DNA from: Psettodes erumei
Lineage: Eukaryota; Chordata; Actinopteri; Pleuronectiformes; Psettodidae
Assembly (NCBI GenBank): GCA_016785225.1
Contig: JAFBJZ010000449.1
Coordinates: forward strand, 248,001-312,000
Direction: 5' to 3'
DNA: 64,000 bases
Below the pieces are notes generated by a model. That model saw nothing but the letters and a program-made list of their open reading frames with translations, was not told the DNA's origin and searched no databases. Positions 24,113 through 37,400 of this stretch are shown here, in pieces; within the stretch, counting starts at the first letter, position 1, and each line of letters begins with the position of its first letter. Both the position numbers and the translations under genes were made by a program.

Positions 24113-27100
24113 CTCAGTCTCGTACTGAATGCATAGCCGCTGCAGCGCTTGCTAACTGTGGTTTCAAAGGCTGCTGATGTCCTTAGGTTAGCCCCTGGGC
24201 TACAAGCAGAAGCTTCCAGCATATAGGTGGAAGAAGTTCTCCTAAGTGGAGGGAGTTTGTACTTGAGGAGGATGTAGGCAATGACACGCACTTCAGATAA
24301 GACCCACCACCCACTATGCTGCTGCATACACATCTGATACATGTACAGTGCAGGGGGTAACACCCCCACCCCACCCACCCTTTTTGTCCTGTCGCCCACC
24401 CCTGCGAAAGGCAACAGAAATTAAATAACAGAAACCCTATGACTGAAAAGTTTTTCTTCACAGATGCTGAGGGGGAAAAACACATCACATCGTGTGTCTC
24501 CCTCGCAACCCCCCCCCTTTTTTTCCCTTTACTTTCGATTTGATCGCCGTTCCAAATGAGGGATCACTCATACACTTGTCCTGCGGCGTGGAATCACGTC
24601 AACGCTCCTCTCCTCCTCTCCCTCTCGCTCACTCTCTCTCTTTCTCTCAACAGAATGATTCATTTTTCTATTACGGCGATGAGCGTGTGAAATGAGCTAT
24701 ATAATCAATAGCATAGGTTTGTAAACAGCAGCCGCACTCCGGGGAAAATGTGTTTTCTTTTTGAAAACAATGCGCTGCCCGTGTCTGTGGTAAGGAATGC
24801 TCATCTGACAATTTTACAAGGGCAATTTGCAGGAAATAAAGACACAGGCTGGTCAAAATGAGGGTAGGTTTCATAATACAGCAGGATGAAAAGGCACACA
24901 ACAATAAAATATTGAACGACAAGATGTGGCCATAGTGAAGATTGGTTTACGTACTGCATGTGGAAAAAAAGATCTTAAACTGTCCTCTGAGTTTGTGCTT
25001 TGTAGATAAAGCTACGATGTAGAAACAGCCTTGAACGTGATTGTGTGTGTTTGGGGGGGGTGCGACTGTACTTTTTTTTTTTATAGAATAGGTATGACAG
25101 TTCACAGTACCTGCCATGCATCAACTTACATAGAGCTGAGCACGGAGCATCTCGTCCTCAGCGGCGATCCTCTCCCTCACGATGGACTGCTGAAGGTTCT
25201 CCCGGGCCAGGGCCCGCTCCGCAGACAGGATCCTGGACACCTCTTTCTGGACCTGGGATTGGGCGTCAGCGTTAGCCTGCGCCGCAGCCCGGGCCTTCTC
25301 CGCCTCCAACCTGTGGAGCATTCACGATAATTTACAGGGTTAATTTTTTTTTACCCATTGCAAAATGTTATATGTTTATGACAGTAATAGCTAATGTAGC
25401 TTCAGATTGCAGAAGGATAAAAATAACAATGCCTCTCTTGGTAGAGAGCTACAATATATACTGCTCAATATTCTTTCCCCTATAGCTTTCTCTATAATGC
25501 ATGACTGGCTACTCGAAAGCTCTCCGAAAGTTATGCTGGCCATAAATGCACACTGCAGTCCCTTTGTGTTGCCTTAGTACAACATGTCTGTATACATGGT
25601 CAACTACAAGCTCTCTTTTGCTTATTTCTCAATTTCAAACCAAAATCAAGCTGCTTTGACATTATTTTCTTTAAATCCACACAGGTATCTCTCGTTAAAA
25701 AAAAAAATGGAAATGGAAATATGATAGTGTTATTTTTTAGTGAAGCGAGCATCTTTTTTTTTTTTTAGCTACCTTGAGTATTGTTGCTTATACCACCACC
25801 CACTTTCACAAACCTGTTGCACTGCATGTAGCACCGCTGCACAGTCTCCCAGGAGAATTAAAAGGTCACAAACACAATTATGGTGGTAATGAAGCAGAGA
25901 CATAGGCCAATATACTTGTACATTGATTTTCAATCCTAGTGCCAGATTCATCCATTCATGTGTCTTTGCTATTCTGCATCTTGCAAAGAGGGGGCAACAT
26001 TGAGAAATCAAACTCAACACTGGGAACAAAAAAAATAGAAGTTGAACTCTTACTGCCCCAGTTTGGGTGTCCCTGATGAACCACAGTCCATTTCTATTAT
26101 TGCATTTGACTAGCATATGTAATAGACTACATTACCTTTCCCCCCAAAACAAGAGTCATCAGTCCAGTGAAGCGGTGATACAGACAGAGGCACCACGCTC
26201 TCTGCAGACACAAGACCACCATTTGAACCCTGTCACTGGGTTCTCATAGTTGCCTAGCAACGCACTCCCTCCTCAGCGACAGTGCGCTTGATTGGAGAAG
26301 AGGAGGAACGTCCCTGAAAGCCCTGAAAGTCTTCCTCTGTGAGGGAATCAAACATTGGTGGCAAGGTAAAACAAACAGAGGAGACGGAGCGAGCCGAGCC
26401 CGAGTGAATCCTAACAGACGAAGGAAGATGGCAGAGATCTTAATAAACTCCAGCCAAAGCAAAACTCCAGAGAAAGCCCTTAAAGGTAACCTTGAGGAAG
26501 AGGAGGAAGCTTGAAATTGATAGTGTATGTCGGGGGGGGGCAACAGCTCCATGTTAAATTCCTCCACAATAAAATAAGCCACCAATAATCCATGATTTGA
26601 AAGAGGTCGAACTGATTAGTTATTGTATGATACCTGTGGAAGTGTTGAGCAACAACAGTTGCTTTCCAGCGAGGGTTTATTAGAATAAGACATTTTCTCT
26701 CCCCCCATCACTTCTCAAGTTTTGCTCTAAGAGGTGTGATGCTCTTGTTTTGATATTCATGAACACTAAAGTTAAATGCATGACTCATTTACAGCCTCAT
26801 CAGGTTTGTTCATTGCTTATTATGGTAATTTAAGCGAATCCTCCCGGATGTCAAGTGTGCGTGGTAACAGGCACGGCACACAGTTTGTGCCTCTCTCGCT
26901 TCAAGGCTCTGTTTTCTCGATATTACCCGCTGATCTGTCAAAGTGGAGGGCTTTCATTTGTCCTTCTGTTTCACAAAAAAAAAAAAAAATCTCATTCTCC
27001 TCCTCGCTCACCTGTGAATATACCCAAAATTTAGACAGTGATGAATCATGATGGACAGACCGGTCTGACTGATCACCAGCCCACGCTGTTGGCTTTGGGC

Positions 27101-27222
27101 TGATGACAGGTAGGTCAAATGAAAATACGTCTGATGTCTTAAAGCCACCTTTTGCCCTGCAACGCCACTAAGTGTCAGAGAGCACGACGAGATGGGGAGA
27201 CGGAGGAAAAAGACAGAAAAGA

Positions 27223-27262
<40 letters not shown>

Positions 27263-30200
27263 AAGGTGCGAGTGTGAGTAGTGGCGACATGACATGTTTG
27301 GCCCTGAGGAAGTGAGGCAGAGAGGGAGCGAGGCAGAGAGTGGGAGAAAGAGATGGAGGGAGACGGAGAGAGACCAGCCATGTCCAGTCTCACAGTCCAC
27401 TGGGCTGCGTACGTCAGCACACTCCATCCATCATTGGGCTCCGACTCTCACACACACACACACACACACAGCGAGCCTCCTAATGGCCTTTTACATTCAC
27501 CATTTCCCCACGATCCACACCTCCCTGCCTGCACTGCTAATGTACCTAAGCTACCTTTACTCAAGAAGCTTTATCTATTGGCTATTGTTACCACTGTTAG
27601 AGCAGGGACAGTATGAAGAGTTTCTTTTAGAAAAGGACTTGGGTGGATCTCATCCTCTCCCCCCCATGGTGTGAACTTGGAGCTTTGTCACTTCCGATAA
27701 ACCAACTATAACATGAGAAACTACCATACTGAAAAAAAAATAAATAAATAAAGCTTCGTTTCCAAATCTTTGTGCATTAAATTATTAAGTGTGCAAGTGT
27801 TGAGAATGCACAGGTGTTGGAAGGACAACCAGCATCCTGCTACGCACCTGTCAGCAACACGACACTCAGGAGGAACGAATCTCCTTTTTCCGTTTTGTAA
27901 CAGAAAACCAATATGACAGCTGCTCAGGAAAAAACGCACCGGGGTGACATCAAAATGTACCGACATAAAGTGCTGCCCACTGAGCACGGTCTTCGTGCAT
28001 TTTGCCAAATTAGGACAGGGGAAAATACCAATCTTACCTTGATGATAAATGAACGGTGACCGAAAAAGGTTCAACGTGGACAAGTGAGAGAAATGAGGCC
28101 AACAAAATGGACAGCCTAGCAAAAAAGTGTCCACTGACTCCCTCACAAGTGCTAACCCAAGCAAAGACTGCTATCACAAGCTGGATGCTATCTGTCTGCT
28201 TCACCTCTATTGCTTTCTAGTCATTATTGCCCTGTCCCTGGGATATTGAACGCATTTTTCATTCGACTGTAAAAGATTGGCACTGGTTAGAAGGGGGGGG
28301 GTGTTGAAACAAGAGAATGGTTGAGTCAGGCGCAGAAGGGAAAAAGACGGCACCTGTGTACAGGAGAGAAAAGAAATATAATGTCTTGTGAGGGTAAGTG
28401 GGTGATGTTTGGCTCGGTACTGGAGTGACAGAGAGGATCGTCTTGGCCCGGCAGCCTGTGTTTTGTTGGCTCAAGTCTTGCAAACAAGAAAGATGGAAAG
28501 GCAAATCCAGGGATGTCGCATTCGTCTGAAGACGAGTGGAGCGCAAGTGGGTCGGACTGTGCTGGCCTTTCCAGAGGAGTGTTTCCTGGAGATGACCTTG
28601 AACAGAGGTACTTGGGTGTACTCCAGTTCTTTTAAGGACTCTATTTCTAAAATGGACAGAGATCAGCTCCGTGGCAGTTCACATGAAAGATTTATGGGTG
28701 AACTACTGGAGATGCAGACTGTAGTCTGAGCAAGCTGTACTTCTGTGCATCTGTGTGTGTACATGTTCAAACCTTCCTATAACAATATAAATACTATCAC
28801 CCCTGCACAAATATCAAAAGAAGGAAATTTTCAATTCCTGTCGACTAGCTTTTCTCGCTTTTACCTCTCTGTCTTTTTTTTTTTCCAGCTCTTCACCCAT
28901 TAATGCTTCCAGCTGTCTACCTGTCACCTCCACATGATGTGTCTCAATACAGTCTGCCTGGCAGAATGGATTCTGATGGACCCACGTAACAGCGCAGGCT
29001 CGACCCAAGTGCCTTGAAACAAAGGCATTTAAAAGCCCAATGCAATATTGATGTTGGGAATAATGTCGCTGAATGCTGGCTATGAATATTTTATGGAGCT
29101 GTGCACTCTCCCTGACACACACACATACGCTTGCGCATAAATGCACACAAACACCCCACCTGACCGTGGGTGCTGCGAAAATGCCGGGACGAGAGTTAAA
29201 ATGAAGTGCGTGGGAAACAAAGGACAGTGCAAGTGGGAAGATTAATTTAGAAGAGCATCCACAGTGCAGAAAGAACATTAAAGCCTTTTTGTCCCCTCCC
29301 GCCACTTCACCCACAATTAGGGATGACTGCGATGTCCTTACTGCTACGGCCGAGCTTCATCGGCAGCAAACTGCCAGAGTGGAATCTCTCCTCTGTTATT
29401 GTCTCTTCAAATATCAGACCCACCATAAAGCTAAAACTCCCAACATTCTGCCACTTAATACAGTGAAAGAGCCAGAGTAAACAGCCCATCTGCTTAGCAA
29501 TGTGGAAGAAGTTCAGAGGCCTGATGGTTATCGCTCTGTGCGGCTGCCAGGGTGTATTTCAGAGCTCAAACACTGGGATGATATTAGAAATGACTTCAAG
29601 TTTGAATTGAACTCCCTCCAACCGATTCTATCTGTTCATATAAGACCACCTCGAGTAATACACAAACCACAGACAGATAGATTTCCTACGAGATTGGACA
29701 GAGTCAAAAACCATAACTGTTTGACTACGCAGGTCAACGGCAGGCCACAGCACTAAGAAAGGCTTTTCTTTCTTTAAAACAGTGTATTTACTGCGCAACA
29801 TGGTCTTACATGCTGGGGATGGAAGGACTTTGCAACAGTATGATCAGGCTTATGTATCAGGTACCAGACAAGAACCATCTCTTGGAATAAAGCACTTTGT
29901 TGGAAATTACATCTATTAATGTGGGTAGAGTGAAAAAAAAAAACAAGAATGACTCGCATACACATTCAGTATATCCCCAGAAAGTGAAGCAGCACACAAA
30001 CATGTGTAGTTGCTTGGGTATATCCACAGTAGCTGCAGTCAGAATGAGGAATGAATCATGAAGAAATAGAGGAAAGTGCAATGAGAGAATGCGATCAAAG
30101 AGTAGTAATGCTGCTCCTGATTCAGACACCTGATTCAGATTTTAAGGAGGAATCCCAGCTCCCCAGTCACAATCCTGGCTATATCTGGTCGAATTTAAGG

Positions 30201-33200
30201 AAGCATTTTTTTTGTTTGTTTTCTGATAACCTCCGAACTTTCTAGCTCTGCCAAAATGAGATGGAGATTACGTGTCAGCATGTGCAGTGTGTGATAAAAA
30301 GATAAGAATGAACAAAATGTAAAAAACTTCAAAAACTACAGGCTTGAGTATCCGGCTGCATCTGATCTGGGAGCGGTAAAGAATTTAACAGGCTGTCTGG
30401 AAGACAGACGCTCCGAGGGAAGGTCAGCGTTCTCACTCAGACATGTGACGTGCAACTGTATCACACGAGCCAACACAAGCTGCTTGACTACGTGCTGAAA
30501 TAATGGGCATGAAGCATAATGCCGCGTGGACACTTAAATGTGCACTTCACGCATGGGGCGGGGGACAGAGAGAGGGAGGTAGGAGGAAAGCACGAACAAG
30601 AGGGAAACAGGCAATATGGAAAAGGGAGACAAGAAAGGGAAGGAAAGGTGGAGGAAAATCTGCCAGGCTAACACAGAGAGGAAGAACTGGATGGAATGGT
30701 GACACAGGATGAGTCAGGCTGGAGGGAGGAGAGACAGAGCGGCGTATAAGCCCCCCCGCCCCATCCCTCCGTCTCTCTCATCCTTTTCTCTGAGTCGTTC
30801 TGCTCCGGTGCCTCACAGAGAAGCGGTGGAGGCAAATCTGCTCCCTGCAGCCGCTCCTCGCTACAAATGAGTTTAGGCTGCACCCAAATGAACTCTTCAC
30901 AGAGCCCTTACTTCATTCCTACCGGAGCAAAACATGCAAAGCCAGATCTCTGGAGTTCATTTATGGCCCTGAAGCCAAACTGAAGAAATACCACCAAATC
31001 TAAACACTACCGTCCCTCAAAATTCCCTCGATCTGGGTTACCTACACATTAATTACCTCAAAGGACAGAATTACAAAGTTAGCCGTGTAGTCATCACCCC
31101 ATGTCTCTCACTCGCTCACTATTGTCTGATCAAGGCATAAATACCCAAATAATACCCAATACTATTATTTATAATGATTGGCCTTCCTATTGTTAACCTT
31201 TTATCTGTCAGTTTAACAGATTTTCATTTTGTTATCTGTATTGATTTATTTATTTTGGTGATCACAATAAACAGGAGTGTGAGGATTCAGTGTTGTTTTC
31301 CTTAAGGACTTCCTAACAACCAACAAACTGCAGGAACGTTTGTTGGGGTTGAGCACGACCTTCAGATTTTTGGTCTCATGTAGCTTGTGTGTTTCTGTTC
31401 TTTCCTAGTGACCTACGGGGGGGGGGTGTTCACATATTCTTCCATTTCCTCGTGTTCAAGCTGTGCAGCAGTTTCACCGCAGGGTGCCATAACTAGCGAG
31501 GCGCTGTGCAACCTTGTTAGCTGAGCTCTGATGCACTCACGCACATTTTTTTTTACGTCTTATTCCAATCTTACAGCAAAAGCCTTCCAAGTCTCCTTGC
31601 TGAGTCTTCGAACACAGCGAAGGCCAAAATCACTGTGCCTTTGTTTGCCTTCAACAACCAAATACCTTCTGAAGTCACTGCCTGCGCTGTGGGAAGGTGA
31701 AATGCCGCCACAATTTAATTATGGCTCGAGAACCCAGATGAGAAAAAAAAAAAAAGGACACTGTGTTACTCTCAATTAAAAATAAAGCACCAGTCACTTT
31801 TATCTCCCAATAACAACAAAATAAAGAGAAAAGTCCAATTGTGGTGCATAAAAAGGAGTGGAAGGTGTAGCGGTGTGTTAGCATAAATCAACACAGCATT
31901 TTATATTCTGATTATATTAGAAAGCCTGATGAATCAGAATGAAGCACAGTAAATGATGAACATGGTGACCTAGGCCACACCCTGATATGGTCAGAGTTGT
32001 GATCATCAGATGTTGGATTAAACGTGGTTGTTGATAGTGGATGGTCTCTTCCCCATCTAAACAAATTGTTAAATTAAGCTTTAGCTAATGTGTTTTCTTT
32101 CTCAGCATCGTCACGTTGTGATTTATTTTCTGACTTCCTGACTCCAGATAGAACCCATCACTGAGCTGCGCCTTTAAGGTTTCTCCTTTACCTCGATGGC
32201 TGCCCCATGATTACTTCCTACCACACTATTAACGAGGACAACGGAAGCGTATGCGTGAAAATAGTAGGCACAAACACAAGGAGAGCAAAAATAATGTGAG
32301 AAAATGGGCAAAGGAGAATAAAGCAGACAAGGGCACTTTAAATAACTGATATTAATATAGATCTACACACAGACACACAGCTGGCGAACTGATGATTGCT
32401 TATTTACCATTCCATGTTCAGTTTGGGGAGTGAAAATGCAGCAGGGCTTGATAGCAACTGTGACTTCAATTAATTGCAAGGAGGGTGTAATTTTAAAGCA
32501 CTCTCTCCTCTGAACAGACATCAATAAGTGAACTGCAGGAAGCAGTGAAATCAAAAAAAAGTAAAATAGCCGGGGGGGGAAAAAAATCAATAGACAAATG
32601 ATTTCTCAACACCACTCGTTAATTTCTCTCTTCTTGGACGAGCCTCAAAAATGAGGCTAATCGCTAGGCTAACACTAGCTCCTCCTGGATATAGAAGGGT
32701 TGGGGTGTGTTTTTTCCCCCCTCCATACAGTACAAGGGTGTATTTAGTGGCTAATCACAGCTGTCCATTCACCAGGGACTGCTGGAGATCATCCAGGTCT
32801 ATCGAAGAGGGGAGCAACACGATTATCGGACATTATGGCGTGTGCACCTGCTTCTTCGGGGTCAAAAAGAGAAGAGGAGAGCGCGGGATATGATAGGGAA
32901 GGAGGAGAGAGGGGAGAATGGATTACGCTCCTCACATGAAGCGTGTGTTTCTTCATCAGGCAGGGCTAATGGATCACCCACTCAACACCCAGGAAATTAC
33001 CTCAGGATGGCACCCTCCTTTTCTCAGGCATGATTAATTGATCCGGAGTGAACAAGCGAAGGAGAGGAGAGGCAGAAATAGAGGGGGGGGTGTTGATGTG
33101 CTTCGGAAGACAGGTAGATTGGAAACAGCGGGGATCGGAAAGACGGTCGCTGACCTTTTTGACTATTAATGAAGGCTGTAAATGGTCAAATCTGAAAATA

Positions 33201-34406
33201 TCTTTGGTTTCTAATGAAACCCTGGAAGAGGAATTGACGCCAGCATAGTATCCGGATTCAATCTACAGCATCACAATCCAGGAGGGAGGCAGGGGGAAGA
33301 GGGAAGGGAGAGGACGGGTAGAAAGAAAGGTGGGGGAATGCCCAACACACGCACAAAAACATACAAAAACTGTTTTTCCATTCAAGGCTAAAACAGCGCT
33401 GTGTGTGTGTGTGTGTGTGCGTGTGTGTGTGCGTGCGCATCTAACCAAGCTTGCAGCTCTTTCTCTGCCTTGGCCCTCTCCTGCTCCAAGCCTTCATGCA
33501 GCTCATCAGTGATCTTCTTCCTCAGGGCCTCCTGATCAACTGGGGACAGAAATAAATAGAAAGGAGGAGGAAGAAGGAGGAAAAAAAGACATAGTTAGAG
33601 GGAGGGAGAGTTTTTAAGTAAACAGCCGCTGTCTGCTGAAAGGCATATTGTGTTTGTCAGGACAGTGAATAAAATGACACTGTCTTGAAAAGAAACCAAA
33701 AAAAAAAAAAAAAAGAGAAAATGCACGTTTATCCAGCAGGTGATTGAAAAATCTCCATCAATCCAAAAATGTGTTGTTGAGAGTAAACATTTAGACGATA
33801 ATGACTGAGCAGCAGGAGTCTTTGATTTTACAGCGTTACATTTGGAGAATGTTTGTTAAGTGTCTGCGCTTGCTGTGAGTGAGGTGAGCCGGGACAGAAA
33901 TCTTGGCCCTCAGGCTGCGACGCTATATGAGGTGTGTGTGTGTGTGTGTGTCAAGAGCAGCGAGAATGCACATCAGCAAGGACATATGGCATTAAAGCAA
34001 AGCACTGCGACACACCTGACACAAAAAAGGGAAAAACGCCCCTATCGCCGAAGCGCGCCCGCCGGCTCACAGCGGTGCACCACCCCCGTCTACATGTATT
34101 CATGTCAGGGACGTCATACATGTAGGACTCCGTGTCTCTGCTGGTCTATCTTGGCAGGTAATTAAGCATGAAAGTAAAGATGCCAGCCGGCGACCGGGCC
34201 AAAACGTGCTCAGAAGGCAGAAGTGCCATGCGGCGTGCTGCAACGCTGCAGTGATTGGGGGAGTGTCTGAGTGTGTCAAGATTACTCTCCTGCTGCATTA
34301 GTTAGATGGGATAATCCCTATTGTCAGGGTCTATTATTACCTGGTAATATGTGGTAACAGCAGGCCAGTGGAAAGGCAAACACACATGCAGGCACACGCA
34401 CGCGCG

Positions 34407-34441
<35 letters not shown>

Positions 34442-37400
34442 CCCAATTCTGACTGAGTGAGATTAACAATAAAACCTAAAATGCACAAAAGCCATTCTTT
34501 TCTTATAATCTTGGGGTTTTAAAACAAACATAGTTAAAAGGGGAAAAAACACTTAATACTGAAGCCAAACTGTATTAATGTTTATTTTATTATTATTATT
34601 ATTTTTTTTTAAAAAGCTGCAGTGCTTATGACACTCACAATTTCATATCTGTCCCTACTCAAGTCCAACATGGGGTGTTAGCGGTGGCCAGTTTCTTAAT
34701 TATGCTAATTCAATAGCACAATTGGAAGCATAAGAATACAAACAATTCCCCCGCTCGCCTCACTCCCTTCAACATGAAGTTCAATTAATTTTTTGATCAC
34801 GAAGGATTTAACAGTTTCTTTCATTGTTTTGATGAAAAAAAGAGTATCAGTCCAGATCAATATCATAGTGTAATTAAATGTTTCTTAAAGTTTCTTGGCC
34901 CAAAGCCCATCTACCAGTTGTCTTGGAAATCTATTTAAAGGCTTTTGAGATCCCTTGTGGACACAGTGGCAGAATTACAAACCACATACCTCTCTCAGGG
35001 AAATGTAAAAAAAAAAGAAGTAATGAAACAATTAACAAAAGTCTGAGCTTCAAATTGTTATTCTCTCCATATAACACTGCTGATTTTAACCGTGTGTGAA
35101 ACAAATCCACCCTCACCAAGTCTCATGGCATAAATTTCAGGGGAGTGCATTTTGCTTGTGTTATGCTTGCGTGCTGGGCCGGAACCTGAGTGCCTTCAAT
35201 GTATACTGCTCGATGTGAAGATTGGATAAAGACTCTGGTACTTTCGCAAACACAGTGTACGTATGATTCAAAATAAACTGTAAAACCTTTCACAAACTCA
35301 GTAAAGTAAAAATAAAAAGATGATGATACTGTTGAACTGAAGGTCAGAGGTTACCAACAGCTTCCCACGGTTAACGCAGCTGGTGTCGTGGTTACATAAC
35401 ATCTCTGCTGCTCATTAACAAGCATCTCTCCCTCCATCGTCTGTCATTTCGGTCTTCTTCACCTACTTGAGTTCTTCTGACACACCCACTCTGAATAATT
35501 TTCTCTCATGTGATGTTCCTGCCTAAAAAGTACAAAAAAAACATGGTTAACTCAATCTTTTTTCTGATTTCCACCCTCTATGGCCTTTTCTTCTCTGCAG
35601 CGAATGAAACGAGAACTCGCAGCGCGACTATTTGATATGAATAAGCATCAGGTAGAGTGCTTTGGTATGACAGGGCTTCAGAGGAAACAGTGGTGCAAAC
35701 GCAGGCGGTGACTGACAGCTGACACCTTCTTGCTGCACGGTGTATCCTCAAAGACGGAGACTGCCGTCACCTACTGTCCAGAGAGTGAGCAAATAATATC
35801 CATCATGTCTGACAGCACTCAGAAGCCCCATTGATCCTGCTGCCGAGGAGAGTCTAATTACAACTCTGTTAAGAAGTACAGCGGAAAGACGACCTGCGGG
35901 GCTACAGTCCTGACATAGGTTCTGGCATAGGGATATAATAGGAACGCTACATTACATCCGTCATAGATCATGCTATGGATGTTTAATGTACAAAAATGTG
36001 CAGCTATGTGCGGAGATATCTGTTTCCTGGAGATTGGAGCTCAGCAATCAACAGAATAATACTGGCCACAATATCAGGGTAAGTATGTGGTCAGTTTTGG
36101 TTATCGTAATAATTGCGATATAATCAATAAAAGGATTTTCTCCTCAGCCCTAGAGTGTGCTTTCCATCAACATTTGTATTTTGGTTCATCTTATGGACAA
36201 CGCTTTCAGAGGCAGCAGAGAGTTGTTTTTTAAAGTGAAAAACGCCTGATGCCACCACAGGCGGACAGAGTCAGGTGCTAGATGGTGAGCACGGCAGAAA
36301 ACGGCAAACTCAAGTGCCGCTTGAAGTTAGGAGACTAAGTCCCGCGATTATGAACGTCATCCAACAGGTGAGACTGGCATTTCAGCCTCAACTGCCCTTT
36401 ACAAATCTCTCACTTACATTGAAAATATACACCCTTGAGCAGGGCGTTGTGAAAAAGTAAAATTTTAACATTCCCCCAAGTTCAGGCAAGCCTAAGCAAC
36501 TCCTCGTTTATCACCACATCCTCTCCAGCCCTCCAGACAGGGAGAATTCAGATAGCTCGCAGGCCCACAGGGTCAGCCGGAGAACAGGTTCTGATATGAT
36601 AAACACTGTCTGGGGTCCTTGAGGGAGGCTGGTTAGGGTCAGAGACAATTCCAGATTGACAGAGCCCATGTCAATCCTGAGTAGGACATGTAAATGTTAA
36701 AAAGATTAAAAACTCATCATCTTTTTCAAGACGTGTCCCCCCTCCTTTCCTTTTACACCAATCACTAAACCCTGTGGAAAAACCCATAGAGGAGGAGGAG
36801 AGGCGATGGAGCACAGGCTATTGGCAGTGGAGATAATAGACGAAGGAAAATTGCGTTTCTCATCAGAAGTTTCATTAACCCCAGGACCCGCGTGGAGGGC
36901 ATAATCTGTAACATTACCACTTCCTCACGTTTCCAGCTTGAGCGCAGTCAAGTCACCGGCGCACACCTTTCACTACATTCAAATAGGGGAGTGGGGAAAA
37001 AAAAGAGGAAAAAAAAAAAAGAAAAGTGCCAAGAGCAAGCTTCCAGCCCTGGCAGACAGGTGCCATTTCTGATTTTCTCTTTTATACACTCGTTCCTGTT
37101 AATTTAATCTCATGTTAGGGAATAGGACCTGATCATTTCACATTTTCACAAGATGACAAGAAAAGTCAGTTTCAAAAGCCCAGTGATATGTTTCACAAGT
37201 TTCACACCAATATCTCCTGTATGCACACACACCCACATACGGAAGTCTCCCGCATTTCTCCCTTTGCGTTTCTTTGTCTTTCCCATTTTGCCCATTCTTT
37301 TTGCAGCACCTGGGAGACATCCTTAAGCAGACTATTAGTCCAGCGCAGTGTGTGTGGGCTCTGGCATATGAATATTTATAGCACATTGGAGAAGGTGTAG

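Larger units (their letters stand above)
7731..25129 (-). other. chchd3: chchd3 intron 4 (about 17.4 kb)
   Basis: Lies between phase-0 exons 4 and 5. It holds the candidate microexon (9546-9560), G-rich runs (10201-10211, 10582-10613), microsatellites (10950-10972, 17213-17235, 21330-21357, 24078-24109), a possible old dispersed repeat (12520-12900), a short perfect hairpin (19174-19192) and homeodomain-site-rich stretches (11885-11965, 20915-20985) that may be enhancers. GC-rich patches at 13470-13640, 16380-16560 and 18130-18300 contain no convincing gene. Confidence 0.7.
25311..33445 (-). other. chchd3: chchd3 intron 3 (about 8.1 kb)
   Basis: Contains a GA microsatellite (27225-27259), a CA microsatellite near 27450-27470 and the long TG/CA repeat at its 5' end on the minus strand (33400-33436). 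A 166-residue open frame on the minus strand at 28814-29314 ends in a charged Glu/Lys-rich stretch but fits no chchd3 junction. Otherwise nothing recognised. Confidence 0.7.

Noticed and set aside
28814..29314. 166-codon minus-strand open frame ending in a Glu/Lys-rich stretch
   Set aside because: No acceptor/donor phase fits chchd3 exons 3 and 4, the middle is translated CA repeat, and no domain is recognised.
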